Below are positions 62,297-64,000 of a DNA stretch of 64,000 bases, piece after piece; the stretch's first letter is position 1; every line of letters starts with the position of its first letter. Location of the stretch: positions 1 through 64,000 of the forward strand of contig JAHHGV010000010.1 in assembly GCA_019359695.1 (NCBI GenBank). Direction: 5' to 3'. The translations under genes and the position numbers were made by a program. Origin of the DNA: Brasilonema angustatum HA4187-MV1 (GTDB lineage: Bacteria > Cyanobacteriota > Cyanobacteriia > Cyanobacteriales > Nostocaceae). Under the pieces are notes generated by a model. It worked only from the letters and a program-made list of their open reading frames with translations, was not told the origin of the DNA and searched no databases.

Positions 62297-62328
62297 CTAA
62301 CTACGATTATCTATTTGAGCACGCTGCA
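62297..62328. repeat. 32-bp direct repeat, copy 2 (at the 3' end of the aldehyde dehydrogenase gene)
   Basis: Identical to 61507-61538. It begins exactly at the TAG stop of the aldehyde dehydrogenase (plus-strand CTA at 62297-62299) and covers its last ten codons. Confidence 0.9.
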
Positions 62329-63793
62329 AACTTCCAGAGAAGTCCACGTACACAGTCTTCCATTCTGTAAACACATCCAAAACTGCAGAACCAGCTTCCC
62401 GGTGTCCGTTTCCAGTTTGTTTGACACCACCAAAGGGCAAATGAACTTCTGCACCAATCGTAGGACCATTGATATAAGTGATCCCGGCTTCGATATCGCG
62501 CATAGCGGCGAAAGCGCGGTTGACATCGCGGGTGTAGATTGAAGAAGAAAGACCGTAGAGAGTGTTGTTGAGGATGGCGATCGCCTCCTCAAATGAACTC
62601 ACCTCAATCACCGCCACCACAGGTCCAAATATCTCTTCACAAGCGACTCGCATGTTAGGAGTGACTTGATCAAGAATCGTCGGTTGAAAAAAGTAACCGT
62701 GTTCTAATTCTCCCTCACTTGCGATTTCTCCACCAATCAACACCTTTGCACCTTCTTCACGGGCAATATCCAGATACTTGTTCACCCGTTGAAGTTGCTT
62801 TTCATTAATAATTGGACCGATATCAATGTTGGGATCAATTCCTGCACCCAAGCGTAACTTGCTAGTACGCTCTTTGAGCATAGCGGTAAATTTCTCTTTG
62901 ATGTCGCGGTGCAAAATCAGGCGACTTGTAGCAGTACACCTTTGCCCAGTTGTTCCAAAAGCCCCCCAAACTGCACCCTCAAGAGCAAGTTCTAAATCTG
63001 CATCTTCCATCACAATTTGAGCATTTTTACCGCCCATCTCCAAACAAACTCGCTTGTGAGTGCGTCCGCAAGTCGAGGCGACAAAAGCACCCGTTTCAGA
63101 AGAACCCGTAAAAGATACCAAGTCAACATCAGGATGCTCAACTAAAGCTTTTCCGGCTTCTTGTCCGACTCCATGCACCAAGTTGACAACGCCTTCAGGG
63201 AAACCAGCTTCTGCAAAAATTTCAATCAGTTTCGTTGCACAAGCCGGAGTATCTTCAGCGGGTTTGAGGATAACAGTATTACCACACACCAAAGCTGGCA
63301 TCATTTTCCAGCAGGGAATAGCGACTGGGAAATTCCACGGAGTGATCAGGGCGCAAACTCCAACAGGCGTTTTTACAGTCATCGCGAATTTGTTGGGCAT
63401 TTCTGAAGGTGTCGTTTGTCCAAACAATCGCCGTCCTTCACCAGCATTGTAAAAAGCGCAATCAATACCTTCTTGAACATCTCCGCGTGCTTCCGTCAGG
63501 GGTTTACCCATTTCCCGACTCATGAGATGGGCAAGTTCTTCTTTATATTTTTGTAAAAGTTCTCCCACTTTATGGATATATTCTGCTCTTGCTGGCGCGG
63601 GGACAAGTCGCCAACTGCGGTATGCCTTGCGGGCTGCTGCGACTGCAGTATCAACATCAACTGCTGTAGAACGCGGGAAAGTCGCAACAACTTCCCGATT
63701 ATCAGCAGGGTTACGACTTTCTAGGGTGTCAACAGAAGCAGCATTCACCCATTCAGCAGCGATGTAATTGCGACAAGTCAGGGGAGTGATCAT
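62297..63793 (-). CDS. NAD(P)-dependent aldehyde dehydrogenase
   Basis: Start at ATG 63791-63793 (MITPLTCRNYIAAEWVNAA), with GGAGG upstream; an extra 14-residue extension in the frame to 63835 has no support. 498 residues. Cofactor region FTGSSETGAFVA, catalytic Glu in VCLEMGGKNAQIVMED, catalytic Cys in FGTTGQRCTATSRL, and PFGGVKQTGNGHREAG near the end. It is in the ALDH family close to succinate-semialdehyde or aminoadipic-semialdehyde dehydrogenases; the exact substrate is not deducible. The last codons are duplicated 790 bp away. Confidence 0.9.
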   Translation of the reverse strand: MITPLTCRNYIAAEWVNAASVDTLESRNPADNREVVATFPRSTAVDVDTAVAAARKAYRSWRLVPAPARAEYIHKVGELLQKYKEELAHLMSREMGKPLTEARGDVQEGIDCAFYNAGEGRRLFGQTTPSEMPNKFAMTVKTPVGVCALITPWNFPVAIPCWKMMPALVCGNTVILKPAEDTPACATKLIEIFAEAGFPEGVVNLVHGVGQEAGKALVEHPDVDLVSFTGSSETGAFVASTCGRTHKRVCLEMGGKNAQIVMEDADLELALEGAVWGAFGTTGQRCTATSRLILHRDIKEKFTAMLKERTSKLRLGAGIDPNIDIGPIINEKQLQRVNKYLDIAREEGAKVLIGGEIASEGELEHGYFFQPTILDQVTPNMRVACEEIFGPVVAVIEVSSFEEAIAILNNTLYGLSSSIYTRDVNRAFAAMRDIEAGITYINGPTIGAEVHLPFGGVKQTGNGHREAGSAVLDVFTEWKTVYVDFSGSLQRAQIDNRS

Positions 63794-63948
63794 GATATAC
63801 ACCTCCGGATTTGAGATGCACTGGAACATTTGCACCAGTTTCGCTTGATTTATCAGTTGTAGTCAAGTCACACCGAGGGCGATCGCCAACTAGAGACAAA
63901 ACAAAATCTTATCTATTTTTATCTCAACAAAGCCAACAAAGATTTTTT

Positions 63949-64000
63949 ATGGAATCAACGCCAACACCCCAGCCGGAGAACCCGAACCACCCCGCAACAG
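63949..64000 (+). CDS. Start of a gene running off the window end
   Basis: An ATG at 63949 begins ESTPTPQPENPNHPAT, a Pro/Thr-rich start, open to the end of the window. Nothing can be said of the product; the divergent spacer to the aldehyde dehydrogenase start holds a HIP1 site at about 63880. Confidence 0.4.
   Translation, partial: MESTPTPQPENPNHPAT

Overview
The window looks like chromosomal DNA of a filamentous, probably heterocyst-forming cyanobacterium (Nostocales type). The clues are HIP1 octamers (GCGATCGC) in many genes, a Psb32-like protein, DUF4168, DUF4346 and PEP-CTERM proteins, LpxD-type outer-membrane biosynthesis, and heptameric STRR repeats between genes and inside the RNase P RNA gene. 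Base composition is A+T-leaning except in a G+C-rich patch at about 49.2-55 kb. I found no rRNA, tRNA, CRISPR array or intact insertion sequence.

Layout. 1-2.7 kb: the 3' part of a SAV_2336-type regulator with near-identical TPR units and an in-frame nonsense codon. 3-8.3 kb: lpxD, an MltA-type lytic transglycosylase, a TIR/deoxyribosyltransferase-like hypothetical, a transposase relic and a PPOX flavoprotein. 8.6-25.3 kb: housekeeping and accessory genes (LuxR regulator, DUF4168, holA, a 2H phosphoesterase-like protein, DUF2243, NADAR, SulP transporter, acyltransferase, Psb32-like, DUF4346, a GNAT-fold protein, a broken ribD-like gene, an orphan histidine kinase, a PEP-CTERM protein). 25.5-30 kb: Gfo/Idh/MocA oxidoreductase, RNase III, rnpB, a membrane-anchored hypothetical and CorA. 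31-36.3 kb: an RND efflux adaptor and pump, each with a low-complexity insertion, the pump's being histidine-rich. 37.7-41.3 kb: a three-gene set (UPRT, URC4/DUF1688, URC1/GTP cyclohydrolase II-like) matching the fungal URC uracil-catabolism pathway. 41.6-45 kb: a TPR protein, an FAD oxidoreductase and RtcA. 45.1-47.4 kb: a CHAT-like/TIR fusion followed by a second TIR protein that lacks the expected catalytic glutamate. 47.7-49 kb: a DAACS symporter.

49.2-57.6 kb is a mosaic island of probably acquired small-molecule genes: a substrate-binding/decarboxylase-like protein, quinone oxidoreductase, SDR, NmrA, alpha/beta hydrolase, two YciI-like proteins, an NTF2-fold protein and a LysR regulator. 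It also has a Nif11-type RiPP precursor and at least three relic fragments of the same gene families, so it has been reshuffled. 57.8-61 kb holds a 1055-residue NACHT NTPase with about 12 near-identical HEAT repeats. 61.3-63.8 kb holds an S4 protein, a VapBC pair and an aldehyde dehydrogenase; an exact 32-bp direct repeat that recreates the aldehyde dehydrogenase 3' end flanks vapBC.

The most interesting themes are the conflict-type genes (SAV_2336/TPR, CHAT-TIR with a degenerate TIR partner, NACHT-HEAT, the TIR-like protein, NADAR, VapBC), the cyanobacterial URC cluster, the His-rich RND pump, and several families of small inverted-repeat elements, one of which has contributed coding sequence to the NACHT gene.
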